From positions 1 to 23,398 of the IMG/VR virus record IMGVR_UViG_3300048537_000020: a DNA stretch of 23,398 bases. One strand, given 5' to 3'. Source of the DNA: a virus. Below are positions 7,983-16,328 of this stretch, piece by piece (position 1 is the first letter of the stretch; each line of letters starts with the position of its first letter). The notes under the pieces are model-generated. The model saw only the letters and a program-made list of their open reading frames with translations. It did not search any database and had not been told where the DNA came from. Both the position numbers and the translations under genes were made by a program.

Positions 7983-8957
7983 ATGGCTGATGCACTTTAC
8001 AGGAGCGAGTGGGATAAATCGCAAGTCACTGCCGCGGTGGCAAGGGCAAGCGGTGAAATCATCCAGCTTTCAGACGGCCGGGCTGCCTACGTCATGGGGC
8101 TCAATGCCCGAGCAATTGGCGACGCTGTGGGCCTGAAGACCAGCGGTGTCGTGGAAGTGACAAAGACCGCGTCGATCGTTTTTCTCGACGGCGGGAAAGT
8201 CTATTGGGACCGGTCTGCCAACGCCGCGCACTTCCGACCTCAATCCGGCGATTTTTTCATCGGCACGGCGTACGGCGATGCCGCCGCGGCCGATACAACG
8301 CTCAAGGTCAACTTGAACGTGGACCAGAGTTGCCAATGGGAACTCGGCAAACAGGGCGATCGGCACACGACGGTGCTGACCACAACGGCCGGCTCCCCGA
8401 CCGTTACTCGTAACCAGATGGGGTATTACCAGTTGCTCCTTGAGAGTAACGACGAGGCGGAATGTGTAGACATTCTGTCCGACGTGTCGATTCCGAAAGA
8501 CGATGGGCCGATCTTCGAGACTCGCATCACCTTTGACGAGAAGGGCGACAACGCGGCCGTCGATACGGTGTTCGGACTGGTGAACGCATCCCATACGAGT
8601 GATGCGGACTCGATCACCGAGTCGGTATTGTTCTCGCAAAACGGCAACGATTCAAAGCTCAACTGCGAGAGCGATGACGGGACAACCGAAGTAGCAGCGA
8701 CCGACTCAACCGTTGTCCTGGTCGAGGATACTTCGCAGGAATTTTGGATCGACGGCCGTGATCCGGAAGACATGAGGTTCTACATCGATGGTGTCGAGGT
8801 GTTGAATGCGACCGCGAACCTCGGCGATGTGGATGACGCGACAGGCCCGTTCAAGGCCCTCGTCTTGGTTGAGAAGTCAGGCGGGGCCCACGTTCCGTCA
8901 ATTTTGGTCGATTGGATGCGGCTCCGCAGTACCGACTTGGCCACAGCGCGGATCTGA
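7983..8957 (+). CDS. Head decoration-like protein with C-terminal jelly-roll-like domain
   Basis: 324 residues. The first ~115 residues resemble DUF2190-type capsid cement proteins found right after the capsid gene: VEVTKTASIVFLDGGKVYWD followed by RPQSGDFFIGTAYGDAAAAD. The remaining ~200 residues are beta-rich and read like a concanavalin/LamG-type sandwich (IFETRITFDEKGDNAAVDTV, DMRFYIDGVEVLNATANLGD, ILVDWMRLRSTD). That layout, cement plus display domain, would put a carbohydrate-binding surface on the capsid. Ribosome site AGAGGA lies just upstream. Domain calls come from sequence pattern; sugar binding is speculation. Confidence 0.75.
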   Translation: MADALYRSEWDKSQVTAAVARASGEIIQLSDGRAAYVMGLNARAIGDAVGLKTSGVVEVTKTASIVFLDGGKVYWDRSANAAHFRPQSGDFFIGTAYGDAAAADTTLKVNLNVDQSCQWELGKQGDRHTTVLTTTAGSPTVTRNQMGYYQLLLESNDEAECVDILSDVSIPKDDGPIFETRITFDEKGDNAAVDTVFGLVNASHTSDADSITESVLFSQNGNDSKLNCESDDGTTEVAATDSTVVLVEDTSQEFWIDGRDPEDMRFYIDGVEVLNATANLGDVDDATGPFKALVLVEKSGGAHVPSILVDWMRLRSTDLATARI

Positions 8958-8960
8958 TCG

Positions 8961-9347
8961 ATGAGCCGAGCGGGTTCGGAATTCGCAGTGGGGCTCGCCG
9001 ATCAGTTCTATCAGTTCGGCGAGTCCCTGGTGTACAGCCCGGGTGGTGGTGGCGCCAGTCGGACGATCACGGGGATTGTCGCACCTGATAATCGAGAAAC
9101 TGAAGAGGGGGCAGTTGCCGAGCGAGACGTGGAGCGGGTGTGGGTGACGGTCCGACGCGATGCCTCGCACGCAACGGACGGGGGCATTGATGCTCCGGCG
9201 ACCCACGATCGTCTGTTCCAGAACAGCGAATCGGAACCAGAACCCTTTGTGTACCAAGAGCAGATCCGCAATCAGACCGCCGACGCTTGGGATTTGCTCT
9301 ACAGCCGGAATGTAGTGAAGCGACAAGGTCCGCCGCACGCCGCATGA
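8961..9347 (+). CDS. Head-tail connector, lambda gpFII-like position
   Basis: 128 residues, close to lambda gpFII (117). It contains a beta-rich middle (ASRTITGIVAPDNRETEEG, then VERVWVTVRRDA) as in small head-completion proteins that present a surface for the tail. It follows the decoration gene with a three-base gap and its stop overlaps the next ATG (ATGA at 9344). Assignment is mostly by position and fold-like pattern; no invariant residues can be checked by eye. Confidence 0.6.
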   Translation: MSRAGSEFAVGLADQFYQFGESLVYSPGGGGASRTITGIVAPDNRETEEGAVAERDVERVWVTVRRDASHATDGGIDAPATHDRLFQNSESEPEPFVYQEQIRNQTADAWDLLYSRNVVKRQGPPHAA

Positions 9348-9856
9348 TCCAAACCATCAAAGGACCGTTTACGGCCGGCGTATTTGGCCTCACCCGCCTG
9401 GTGGCCGAGAGTGCGGCCTTTCAGCGGCGGACGAAGGCTGAGGACTGGAAGACCGCACAGGACCATATTGAGCAGTGGGGATACCAAGCGTGGGAATCAG
9501 GCGGTCTGGCGGCCCTGGTCGTCAAGACGGAGCAGCCGCGGGCAGCGATCTGGCCGGCGTCTCGGGTTGAGCTGACTCAGTACGCGGGCGGTGACCATAA
9601 CTATCTGAAAGGCGGCGGGAGCCTGACGTGGGTTTTGGCGGATGCTGATCGGTATGCACCAGCGGCAAGAGACAAGTCAGCGGCGGACTTTGCAGCATGG
9701 GTTGACGAAGTGCTCCAGGACATTCGGCACAACGCAGGGCGGGATGATCGGTTGGGGGTGTACCAGATCGGGCTCTTGCTGCCGTTTGCCCACTCGTCGG
9801 TTAGGGTGAACGCCTCGTATTGGCAAGTGGTGTTCGTTGTGGACTGGAGGGCGTGA
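9344..9856 (+). CDS. Probable head-tail/tail completion protein
   Basis: 170 residues starting at the ATG that overlaps the preceding stop; a longer frame from 9287 would run deep into that gene. No family recognised with confidence. The N-terminal half is mixed helix and strand (WKTAQDHIEQWGYQAWESG), and the C-terminal half ends in VNASYWQVVFVVDWRA, a strand-rich ending. Its place between connector and HK97 gp10-like genes suggests a tail terminator or completion role (lambda gpZ/gpU position). Inference from gene order. Confidence 0.55.
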   Translation: MIQTIKGPFTAGVFGLTRLVAESAAFQRRTKAEDWKTAQDHIEQWGYQAWESGGLAALVVKTEQPRAAIWPASRVELTQYAGGDHNYLKGGGSLTWVLADADRYAPAARDKSAADFAAWVDEVLQDIRHNAGRDDRLGVYQIGLLLPFAHSSVRVNASYWQVVFVVDWRA

Positions 9857-9857
9857 C

Positions 9858-10349
9858 GTGTACCCGATAGCGATCAGCATCACCTATGAACCACCTCCCA
9901 GCAAATACGCTCGCGCGCTGCACAAAGTGACAAAGGAAGTGCAGCGTGAGGCGGCCCAACACTGGCACGACAGAATTTTGCCAGAACACTTCAAGCCTGG
10001 GGCAGCAGAACGATATGGATATGCTCGGCGAGTCAAGAGGCGCAAACTGCTGAGAAGGAAGCGACGCACCAAGCCGCATCCGCTAGAGCATTTGCCGCTT
10101 ATTCATACTGGTGCGGCAATGGAGGACATTCTGTCGCCTCCTTACATCCAATCGTTCCCGACTCGCGTGAACATCAACTTGGCAGCTCCGTCCTATTTTG
10201 GGTTGAATCTTGAGCCGGATATGGTGGAGGAAGTGGGAACAATGACGTTCCAGGAGCAGCAGGCAATCATGATTCGGATGGGCAAGAACGCCTCCCGAAT
10301 GCTGCGTGAGATGGGCGGCAAGGAAACCGTAGTCCTCACTGGAGGTTGA
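9858..10349 (+). CDS. Tail completion / virion morphogenesis protein
   Basis: 163 residues. The motif HFKPGAAERYGYARRVKRRK followed by a basic stretch (KLLRRKRRTKPHPLEHLPL) and LIHTGAAMED recalls a phage morphogenesis family with 'L-x-x-H-F-x-x-G-A-x-x-R-Y-x-Y' and 'P-L-x-x-T-G', found near tail genes. The GTG at 9858 is chosen because GGAGGG lies just upstream and it starts two bases after the previous stop; a GTG at 9837 would overlap the upstream gene. Role (joining head and tail) is inferred from family and order. Confidence 0.6.
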   Translation: MYPIAISITYEPPPSKYARALHKVTKEVQREAAQHWHDRILPEHFKPGAAERYGYARRVKRRKLLRRKRRTKPHPLEHLPLIHTGAAMEDILSPPYIQSFPTRVNINLAAPSYFGLNLEPDMVEEVGTMTFQEQQAIMIRMGKNASRMLREMGGKETVVLTGG

Positions 10350-10353
10350 CGAT

Positions 10354-11292
10354 ATGCCAGGTACGACCAAGCAGTTCTACCTGCACGGGATTCTGCTTCC
10401 CGGTTCCGTGTGGATCGGTGAGCTAACCGACACGACGCCGGCGGCAAACGTGACTTTCCTCGACGGCTTCGCGGCTGGCAGTGCAGTTGTTCCGAGCTTC
10501 CGCGGCGGCCAAGGGGCAACGCCCGATATCTCGTTCACTTCGCCGCAACTCAAGACGATTCTTGACCAGTGCGGGATGACGGGACTCGACTGTTCCGCAA
10601 GTCAGATTGATCTTTTCTACCGGAAGGCAAAGATTCTTGACACGCGTGAGGCGATCGCATCGGCTGCTCATTTGCGGGTGCGGGCTAAGCGGTGTTTGCT
10701 TTACTGGACCTCCATCCAAGCCCAGCAAGGCCAGCCTGCGACGATCTCTTGCCGCATCGTGCCGACGTTTGACGGTACGAATGATCCGCTTGTCGGTCTG
10801 GGCAGTCAGGCCATTGCGGCGAATCTCTTGGCCGAGCAACACTTCACCCTCGGCCCTGTAAAACTCAATGGATCATGGGTCGACGGCGTGCAGGGGTGGA
10901 ACCTGGATCTTGGCGTTCAGCTCAACGAGAAACAGTCGGACGGCCAGACGTACCCGACCTTTGTGGGCGTGCGCCAGCACAATCCCGTCTTGACCGTCAC
11001 AACGCCCGACGCGGACTACTGGGCGTCGCCGGGTGTGGCTGGAACTGCGGTGACTGCCCTTCTGGCGTATCTCCGCAAGAAGGACGACGACGCGACGGGG
11101 AACCTGACGGACGTGACGGCGTCCCACATCCAGTTTTCAAACGCCGAAAACCCGGCTGGCTTGGCTACCGTGGAGAACAGCACGGGCGGGATTGATGATG
11201 AGGCCAGCCTTGATTTGAGGATCGGTCTGCGGATTTCGTCGGCCAACACGGCCCACCCGCTGGCGGTCAACACAGCAATCGCTATTTCATAG
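10354..11292 (+). CDS. Putative major tail (tube) protein
   Basis: 312 residues, beta-rich, with no membrane segment. It lies where lambda places gpV, after the completion genes and before the chaperone and tape measure. N-terminal part KQFYLHGILLPGSVWIGEL, a long middle with FYRKAKILDTREAIASAAHL, and a Thr/Asn-rich C-terminal part (GIDDEASLDLRIGLRISSAN) are consistent with a structural virion protein. GGAGG at 10341-10345 precedes ATG 10354. No invariant tube motif was identified, so a minor tail or decoration protein remains possible. Confidence 0.55.
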   Translation: MPGTTKQFYLHGILLPGSVWIGELTDTTPAANVTFLDGFAAGSAVVPSFRGGQGATPDISFTSPQLKTILDQCGMTGLDCSASQIDLFYRKAKILDTREAIASAAHLRVRAKRCLLYWTSIQAQQGQPATISCRIVPTFDGTNDPLVGLGSQAIAANLLAEQHFTLGPVKLNGSWVDGVQGWNLDLGVQLNEKQSDGQTYPTFVGVRQHNPVLTVTTPDADYWASPGVAGTAVTALLAYLRKKDDDATGNLTDVTASHIQFSNAENPAGLATVENSTGGIDDEASLDLRIGLRISSANTAHPLAVNTAIAIS

Positions 11293-11303
11293 CGGAGAAA
11301 GCC

Positions 11304-11690
11304 ATGAGCATCACGGCACAACTGAGGCAAGCCATTTCGGTCGGCGGCCTCGAAGTAGACAAATTGATTGCTCTGACCCAGGGCAACGCTGTCATCCTCG
11401 ACGAGGCTATCGCCGACAGTACGACAGACGGCGAGGTTGCTTGCGACATCGACATCAGTCAGATGGAAGCGTGCATCATCATGGCCGATGGGGGTGATAT
11501 GACCCTGGAGACCAACAATGGGGGCACGCCTGATGACACGATCAACTTGGAGGATGGCAAGCCGTTCCTCTGGTACGACAAGTATCTTGCGGCTCACTTC
11601 AGCGCCGACATTACGGCACTGTTTATGACGAATTCAAGTGGGTCGTCGTCAACGCTCAAGGCTATTTTCATTGTCGATCCAACGGTCTAG
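11304..11690 (+). CDS. Small beta-rich virion-associated protein
   Basis: 128 residues, unrecognised. The C-terminal ~85 residues alternate polar and hydrophobic residues and read like a small beta sandwich (MEACIIMADGGDMTLETNNG, then GKPFLWYDKYLAAHFSADIT). The pattern of glycine-aspartate turn, strand, aromatic strand and final hydrophobic strand recurs in the product of the gene at 15452, so the two may share a fold. GGAGA lies just before the ATG. It is in the tail operon and probably virion-associated. Confidence 0.6.
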   Translation: MSITAQLRQAISVGGLEVDKLIALTQGNAVILDEAIADSTTDGEVACDIDISQMEACIIMADGGDMTLETNNGGTPDDTINLEDGKPFLWYDKYLAAHFSADITALFMTNSSGSSSTLKAIFIVDPTV

Positions 11691-11699
11691 GAGATTGCT

Positions 11700-11960
11700 G
11701 TGATTACGTTCGAGATCCAACCGCAGCGGCGCGGCGACTTGGCGGTGACCAAGTACAGGGATGGTAATCAGTACATCGGCGGCGTGGCGCGTGTTTGCAG
11801 GGACACGACGGGCCGTCCGATGGTCAATATGACCCGTCCCGTGAGCCTCGAAGGGCTCAAGCGAATCTGCGAGGAACTGGAGAGCGCAACGAAGGACTGG
11901 GCGGAGCCAGCTCTCGTCACACAGCCCGATGACGTTGCCGAGGAAGACGATGAGGTCTGA
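11700..11960 (+). CDS. Small protein between tail genes, unknown
   Basis: 86 residues from a GTG with AGGAG about six bases upstream (11689-11693). N-terminal beta-rich half (ITFEIQPQRRGDLAVTKYRD), a helix (LEGLKRICEELESATKDW), and a very acidic C-terminus (DDVAEEDDEV). Position between a tube-like gene and the chaperone-position gene fits a tail assembly accessory. No family recognised. Confidence 0.6.
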   Translation: MITFEIQPQRRGDLAVTKYRDGNQYIGGVARVCRDTTGRPMVNMTRPVSLEGLKRICEELESATKDWAEPALVTQPDDVAEEDDEV

Positions 11961-11963
11961 TCC

Positions 11964-12842
11964 ATGGCTCCTCCGATCTACTTTTTTCCGTCACTCACTG
12001 TAGAAGATATGTTGACGGGAAAACCTAGTGACGCATCAAGGAAGCTCACTTCGCAATTCCTTGACCGATTTTCTCTCTCTCTTGCCTTCGCCGACCTGGG
12101 CTCGGTGGCGGAAGATACCTTTCTCTCGCCCATCTCGACCGCGACCGGGCCGGGCGGGCACACTGGGGTGCTCTTCTGTGCCTTGCCTTCCAACGGCGAC
12201 AAGCCGGAGCGATTGGGCTACTACCCCGACTTGCAGAACTGGGAGGAAGTCGAAGAGAACGGCCAGACGTTCTGGGTCGGCACCGACAGGGACCAGCCGA
12301 TCCGACCAGCCGATCTCATGCGCAAGACGGTGATTTCCGGCTACGTCTGTGATCTGCCCGGCGGCAAGTGGTCGATCCCCGTGATTCGTGACCATGAGGG
12401 CGCGACCACGTTACCCAAAGATTGGCGGTGGGACGGTAGCGGGCAGGTGACCGAAGTCGTGCAGGCGACCTATCGGGATCTATGGGACGAGTTCGCCGGC
12501 GTGGTCGATCTGTACTTCGGCGAGAACGAAGAGACGCCGGGCGTGTTATCGCTTGAACCATCCGAGGCGATGCTGCGGTGTGCCCAAGTGCTGGGGATCA
12601 ACTATCGGTTTGGGCGCGTCGAGCAGAACCTAATGGGGGTCATTTCGTCCACGACGTGGATGACAATTCTGACCTGTGCCGTGGACCTGCCAACCTTCTG
12701 GGATGTATTCGATGCAATCCAGAAGGGCAAGCAAAAAAAAAGCGGCGACGACTCCGACCAGGAGCCCAAGGGCGAGTCGCCCGATACTTCGCTTGGGCCG
12801 CCGGGCGACTCTCCGGACATCGGCCAAGCCGAGGCGAGCTAG
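11964..12842 (+). CDS. Tail assembly chaperone-position protein with slippery A-run
   Basis: 292 residues, directly upstream of the tape measure where siphoviruses encode the tail assembly chaperone. The body is globular (FLDRFSLSLAFADLGSVAED; EAMLRCAQVLGINYRFGRVE; CAVDLPTFWDVFDAIQKGK), then comes an acidic, Ser/Pro-rich tail after residue 259. At that junction the mRNA has nine A in a row (12733-12741). A -1 shift there would replace the 33-residue acidic tail with a 44-residue arginine-rich tail. It is twice the length of lambda gpG (140 residues), so homology is not shown; role is inferred from position. Confidence 0.6.
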   Translation: MAPPIYFFPSLTVEDMLTGKPSDASRKLTSQFLDRFSLSLAFADLGSVAEDTFLSPISTATGPGGHTGVLFCALPSNGDKPERLGYYPDLQNWEEVEENGQTFWVGTDRDQPIRPADLMRKTVISGYVCDLPGGKWSIPVIRDHEGATTLPKDWRWDGSGQVTEVVQATYRDLWDEFAGVVDLYFGENEETPGVLSLEPSEAMLRCAQVLGINYRFGRVEQNLMGVISSTTWMTILTCAVDLPTFWDVFDAIQKGKQKKSGDDSDQEPKGESPDTSLGPPGDSPDIGQAEAS

Positions 12843-12874
12843 AGCTGTTTAGCTGGGGAATCCTTCGTAGGTGA
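12734..12874 (+). other. Candidate -1 programmed frameshift site and extension
   Basis: Zero-frame codons read CAA AAA AAA AGC, giving the slippery heptamer A-AAA-AAA at 12734-12740. After a -1 slip the frame stays open to a TGA at 12872-12874, four bases before the tape measure ATG, and encodes a 44-residue basic tail. GGCGAC (12744-12749) can pair with GTCGCC (12776-12781), a stem starting three bases after the heptamer. The total product would be 303 residues. Layout copies the G/GT scheme, but the extension is short and unverified. Confidence 0.5.
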
Positions 12875-12877
12875 TTC

Positions 12878-15022
12878 ATGCCCATCAAGATCAAGTGGGA
12901 ATCCGAAATCACCAAGATCCGGAAGGATCTGCACACGCTCCAGAAGGAGAACGTGAACCTCCGGGAGAAGCTTCGGGGGGTCACGAAGGAGAGTGCCAAG
13001 GGTGCAAAAGGTCACCAGGAACTCGCCAGAGCAGCCAAGCGTGTCTACCGGGAGATTGAGACTCCGGCCCAGCGGTACAATCGGAAGATGGAAGAGCTGA
13101 ATCGTCTTCTGAAGGCGGGGGCCATCGACCAGCAAGCCTATGGGCAGGCAGCGAAGCGTGCCAGGAGGCAGGCCGACGAAGCCGGCAGAAGCACACGCCG
13201 GATGTTCGATTTGCCGGGGATGCGAACGGCGATCGGTTTGCTGGGTGGTATGGGCGTCACGGTAAGCGTGGCCGGGGCGATGCAGAAGATTATCGGGTAT
13301 GCCCGGTCGGCGAAGGAAGAGATTGACGGCATTGTCGAGGGCCTGAAGGCAACACATCAGGGAGCAAAAGCCATCTGGCAAGTGGCGGAGTCGAAGAAGG
13401 CGTACGAGTCCCTATCGGCCCGTGTCCGTCTGGCCATGGCCAAGGAAGGCATGACACGGGACCAGGCGCAGGACATGATTTTCAACCTGAAGTCCCTACA
13501 GCAGATTGAAGCGGCGCCGACCGTGGCCAGGGCGGCCCGATTCATGCCGGCCGACGTAGCGGCGGAGTTCGTGACTACCATGCGGTCGCCGACTACTTGG
13601 GGGCGGGAAGCGGGGACTCCCGAACAGGTGTTGTCCGGTCTCATCACCGGGGCGGGTCGGTCGAAATTCAACGTCCAAGAGACCGCCCAATGGGCGGCCC
13701 GCGTGGCCCCGACGCTAAAGGCTATGGGTGCGACACCGGCGGAGATTCTCGGGGTAGGCGGTGCAATCTCGGTTCCTGCCCAAAAGCCCGAGATCCTCGG
13801 CACCTACATGTTCGCGTTGGAAAAACAGGTCAGCCAGCATCGGCGGCAACTGGTTGAGCAGGGCAAGCTTGACCCGGTGAAAGAGCAGGCGGGGCTAATC
13901 CAGGGGTTTCGAGATCTGCGGGCAGATGCCGAGGCGTGGTCGACGGCGATGGGGGAGGCCCGATTCAAGAGGGCAGCGGTCGCGTTGACGGGAGCCCTGG
14001 AAGAGGCGGAGAAAAACACCAAGGCGATTGCCGACGCGTTCAAGAGTATCGAAGTGTTCCGCCAGAAGGTGGAGAGCTTGCCGCGGACATTGGACATTCA
14101 GCAGCGGATGGCGGTTGCTGAGGCCCGGAAGGAGGTAGCTCTTGAGCCCAAGGGATTCCGCAAGATGCAGTTGGACGCCGCTATCGAAACCAACAAGGCG
14201 CTGGCGGCAATGTTCGACAAGAGTCCCGTCGTAGAGGAGGCCACGGAAGACTACTTGGAGAGCCTCACGACGTTGGGGCAGGTCCAGAAGGCCCGGGAGG
14301 TAGCCGCAGAGCGGACCTTGAGTATGCTGCGTCGCGAGCGGCCCGACATCTACGAGCAGTACATCGGGGCGCAAGTGCCAATAGCTCGGACGCCATCCAG
14401 GGCGGCGTTGTACGGTAGGCCCGTAACGATGGAACGCCCCGACCTGCCCGGCCCACCGACCCAGGCAATCGAGGAAGCCATGGGCCGCGCGATGGAGGTT
14501 CTTGTCACTGAGGTAGTGAAGCAGCGGGAAGCGACGGAGAACCGGTTGCAGGCCCTTCGCGACGTGAGCAGCAAGGTGCAACGGCAACCGGAGCGGACGG
14601 AAGTACCGCGGCAAGTCCAACGAGAGAGCAGTGGGTCGATACAGCAGTCTTGGTGGAAGCAAGCGATAGAACGCCCTACGGCGCTTGTGCCCGAACCTCA
14701 GATCATGAGGGAACCCAGGCATCCAGAGATGCCGGGTGTTCCGGCGCCTATCCAGCGAGAGGCAAGCACCCAGGGGGCGGATCGCCTTGTCGAGGAGATG
14801 GTTCGGCAGAGGCAGGCGACTGACGAGCAGTTGAAAGTCCAGCGGGAAGCGGTCGATGCCACCCGGGCACAAACGGCTGCCACGGAAGCCCAGACGCAGG
14901 CGTTACAGCAAGCGACGGCCGACCCCGCTGCGACGTTGGGGCTCCCGCCGGTGCCCCAGACGCCCGCGGTGATCACCCAGCCCAAGGACGAAACCGCGGA
15001 GACCGCGTTTAGCGTGAACTGA
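12878..15022 (+). CDS. Tape measure protein
   Basis: 714 residues, the longest helical protein in the tail block. The N-terminal ~60 residues are a coiled coil (IRKDLHTLQKENVNLREKLR). A hydrophobic glycine-rich segment (AIGLLGGMGVTVSVAGAM, ~residues 112-129) is of the kind tape measures use at the tip or for membrane contact. The rest is long amphipathic helix with Gln/Ala/Arg-rich stretches (RQATDEQLKVQREAVDATRA near the C-terminus). By the usual ~0.15 nm per residue, the tail would be about 100 nm. Weak ribosome site, so translation is probably coupled to the upstream gene. Confidence 0.88.
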   Translation: MPIKIKWESEITKIRKDLHTLQKENVNLREKLRGVTKESAKGAKGHQELARAAKRVYREIETPAQRYNRKMEELNRLLKAGAIDQQAYGQAAKRARRQADEAGRSTRRMFDLPGMRTAIGLLGGMGVTVSVAGAMQKIIGYARSAKEEIDGIVEGLKATHQGAKAIWQVAESKKAYESLSARVRLAMAKEGMTRDQAQDMIFNLKSLQQIEAAPTVARAARFMPADVAAEFVTTMRSPTTWGREAGTPEQVLSGLITGAGRSKFNVQETAQWAARVAPTLKAMGATPAEILGVGGAISVPAQKPEILGTYMFALEKQVSQHRRQLVEQGKLDPVKEQAGLIQGFRDLRADAEAWSTAMGEARFKRAAVALTGALEEAEKNTKAIADAFKSIEVFRQKVESLPRTLDIQQRMAVAEARKEVALEPKGFRKMQLDAAIETNKALAAMFDKSPVVEEATEDYLESLTTLGQVQKAREVAAERTLSMLRRERPDIYEQYIGAQVPIARTPSRAALYGRPVTMERPDLPGPPTQAIEEAMGRAMEVLVTEVVKQREATENRLQALRDVSSKVQRQPERTEVPRQVQRESSGSIQQSWWKQAIERPTALVPEPQIMREPRHPEMPGVPAPIQREASTQGADRLVEEMVRQRQATDEQLKVQREAVDATRAQTAATEAQTQALQQATADPAATLGLPPVPQTPAVITQPKDETAETAFSVN

Positions 15023-15025
15023 CCA

Positions 15026-15439
15026 ATGGTGCAGAATTGGCTCGGAGCATATCAGTTTGTCACCCTCAGCCGACCGCCGGTGGGAATTACGCCGGGCACG
15101 CGGCTGATGACCCGCCCCGGCGTGGCTGGGGTAGCGATGTGGTTGACGGCAGAGCGAGGCCGACCGTTCGTCCTGCGAAGCGGGCTCGATACGGTCAATT
15201 ACGCGTTAGCGATCTTCACCTACAAACTGTATCGGACATTGGTTGGAACGAAGCCCACAAGGCTTATCCAGGGGAACGTATCATGGACCGACGAAGACAC
15301 GAAGATCCTGGTGCTTGATGTGTTGCCAGCCGGAGAAGAAGGCATCCGTGCGTTGATTGGCGGCGTGGGCGGACTGAACTATCCGAGCCAAGGGTTCCTT
15401 GAATGCGACTGGACCCTGTGCTTTGTCGACGTTTCATAG
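15026..15439 (+). CDS. Distal tail-region protein, unknown
   Basis: 137 residues, starting three bases after the tape measure stop. Beta-rich with conserved-looking turns (TRLMTRPGVAGVAMWLTAER; EDTKILVLDVLPAGEEGIRA). No family recognised. Directly downstream of the tape measure one expects a distal-tail protein or its partner, so a tail-tip structural role is likely but only inferred. There is no clear Shine-Dalgarno sequence. Confidence 0.55.
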   Translation: MVQNWLGAYQFVTLSRPPVGITPGTRLMTRPGVAGVAMWLTAERGRPFVLRSGLDTVNYALAIFTYKLYRTLVGTKPTRLIQGNVSWTDEDTKILVLDVLPAGEEGIRALIGGVGGLNYPSQGFLECDWTLCFVDVS

Positions 15440-15451
15440 GGGAATACCATT

Positions 15452-15934
15452 ATGGCGGTTACACTCACGGCGAACCTGGCAGCGAGATTGGGGCTTGTCC
15501 GTTCGCTTGACGACACGGAAGTGCCATCGGCGGGAGCGCACACGACGGCCCACAACGCGTTTGACTTTACCAAGCTTCTTGACGCCAATTCGACGCCACC
15601 GGGCACCAAGAGCTACGTCGATGAGTTGACGGGCACGCAGAACCTTGACCTGACCGCGCTGAGTGATCCCGAGCTGGGGACCGTGGACGGCACTGGGCTC
15701 AAGGTGCAGGCGATTCTCGTCAACAACACGTCAGGGTCGGCGGACTTGACGATCAGCGACGGGGCGGCCAACCCGTACAGTCTGAACGGGACGGCCGATA
15801 TTGTGGTCGAGTACGGTGGAACGTTGCTGATGTATTTCAACGACCAGCTCGCCGATGTCGCGGCGGGTGCAAAGGCGATCGACTTCACCATCACGGCTGG
15901 GCAGACCTTCCAGCTTGCAATCATCATGGGCTGA
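15452..15934 (+). CDS. Small beta-sandwich-like virion protein
   Basis: 160 residues, unrecognised. The first ~70 residues are Thr/Asp-rich; the last ~80 look like a beta sandwich (VQAILVNNTSGSADLTISDG, IVVEYGGTLLMYFNDQLADV, IDFTITAGQTFQLAIIMG). The arrangement is similar to the C-terminal part of the product at 11304. AGGGGAA precedes the ATG by seven to eight bases. Likely tail or capsid surface component. Confidence 0.6.
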   Translation: MAVTLTANLAARLGLVRSLDDTEVPSAGAHTTAHNAFDFTKLLDANSTPPGTKSYVDELTGTQNLDLTALSDPELGTVDGTGLKVQAILVNNTSGSADLTISDGAANPYSLNGTADIVVEYGGTLLMYFNDQLADVAAGAKAIDFTITAGQTFQLAIIMG

Positions 15935-15938
15935 CCTC

Positions 15939-16325
15939 ATGCCCGACACGCCAAGTTCTCCGCAAATTTGGGATGTGTGGGAAGACAGTGGCTGTCTGCT
16001 GTTGGCCCGCGTCGAGGATTGGGACGGCAACCTATTGACCCAGGCGGCCTGTACGGGGATCTCGTATAAGATCATTGACCGCGACAACAACAACGCGGTA
16101 ACGGCGAGTGGTAGCTTGACGGTGGCCACAGTCGTATTCGACACGGAACAAAGCGGCGGCAACTGGCCCTACTCAGACGGGTACAACTTCAAAGCCATGA
16201 TCGCGGCAACGGCATTCCCAACCGGCGGCCATCGCTACGTGGCCGAGGTGATCGTCGATCCTGTCAGCGGCGAAGACTTTCCTCTGTGGTGGATCCTCCA
16301 GGCGTATAACCTTGTGGGGTCGTAA
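15939..16325 (+). CDS. Small tail-tip region protein, unknown
   Basis: 128 residues from the ATG at 15939, which lies just after the previous stop; a longer frame from 15855 would sit inside the upstream gene. The sequence reads as a beta-rich fold with Ig-like alternation (CLLLARVEDWDGNLLTQAAC; SGSLTVATVVFDTEQSGGNW; GHRYVAEVIVDPVSGEDFPL). No family recognised; membership of the tail-tip operon is clear from spacing. Confidence 0.6.
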   Translation: MPDTPSSPQIWDVWEDSGCLLLARVEDWDGNLLTQAACTGISYKIIDRDNNNAVTASGSLTVATVVFDTEQSGGNWPYSDGYNFKAMIAATAFPTGGHRYVAEVIVDPVSGEDFPLWWILQAYNLVGS

Positions 16326-16328
16326 CCC

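Noticed and set aside
13895-14872. Long minus-strand open frame (325 codons) opposite the tape measure
   Set aside because: Mirror frame of a GC-rich coding gene; composition is typical of an antisense shadow and there is no ribosome site or domain.
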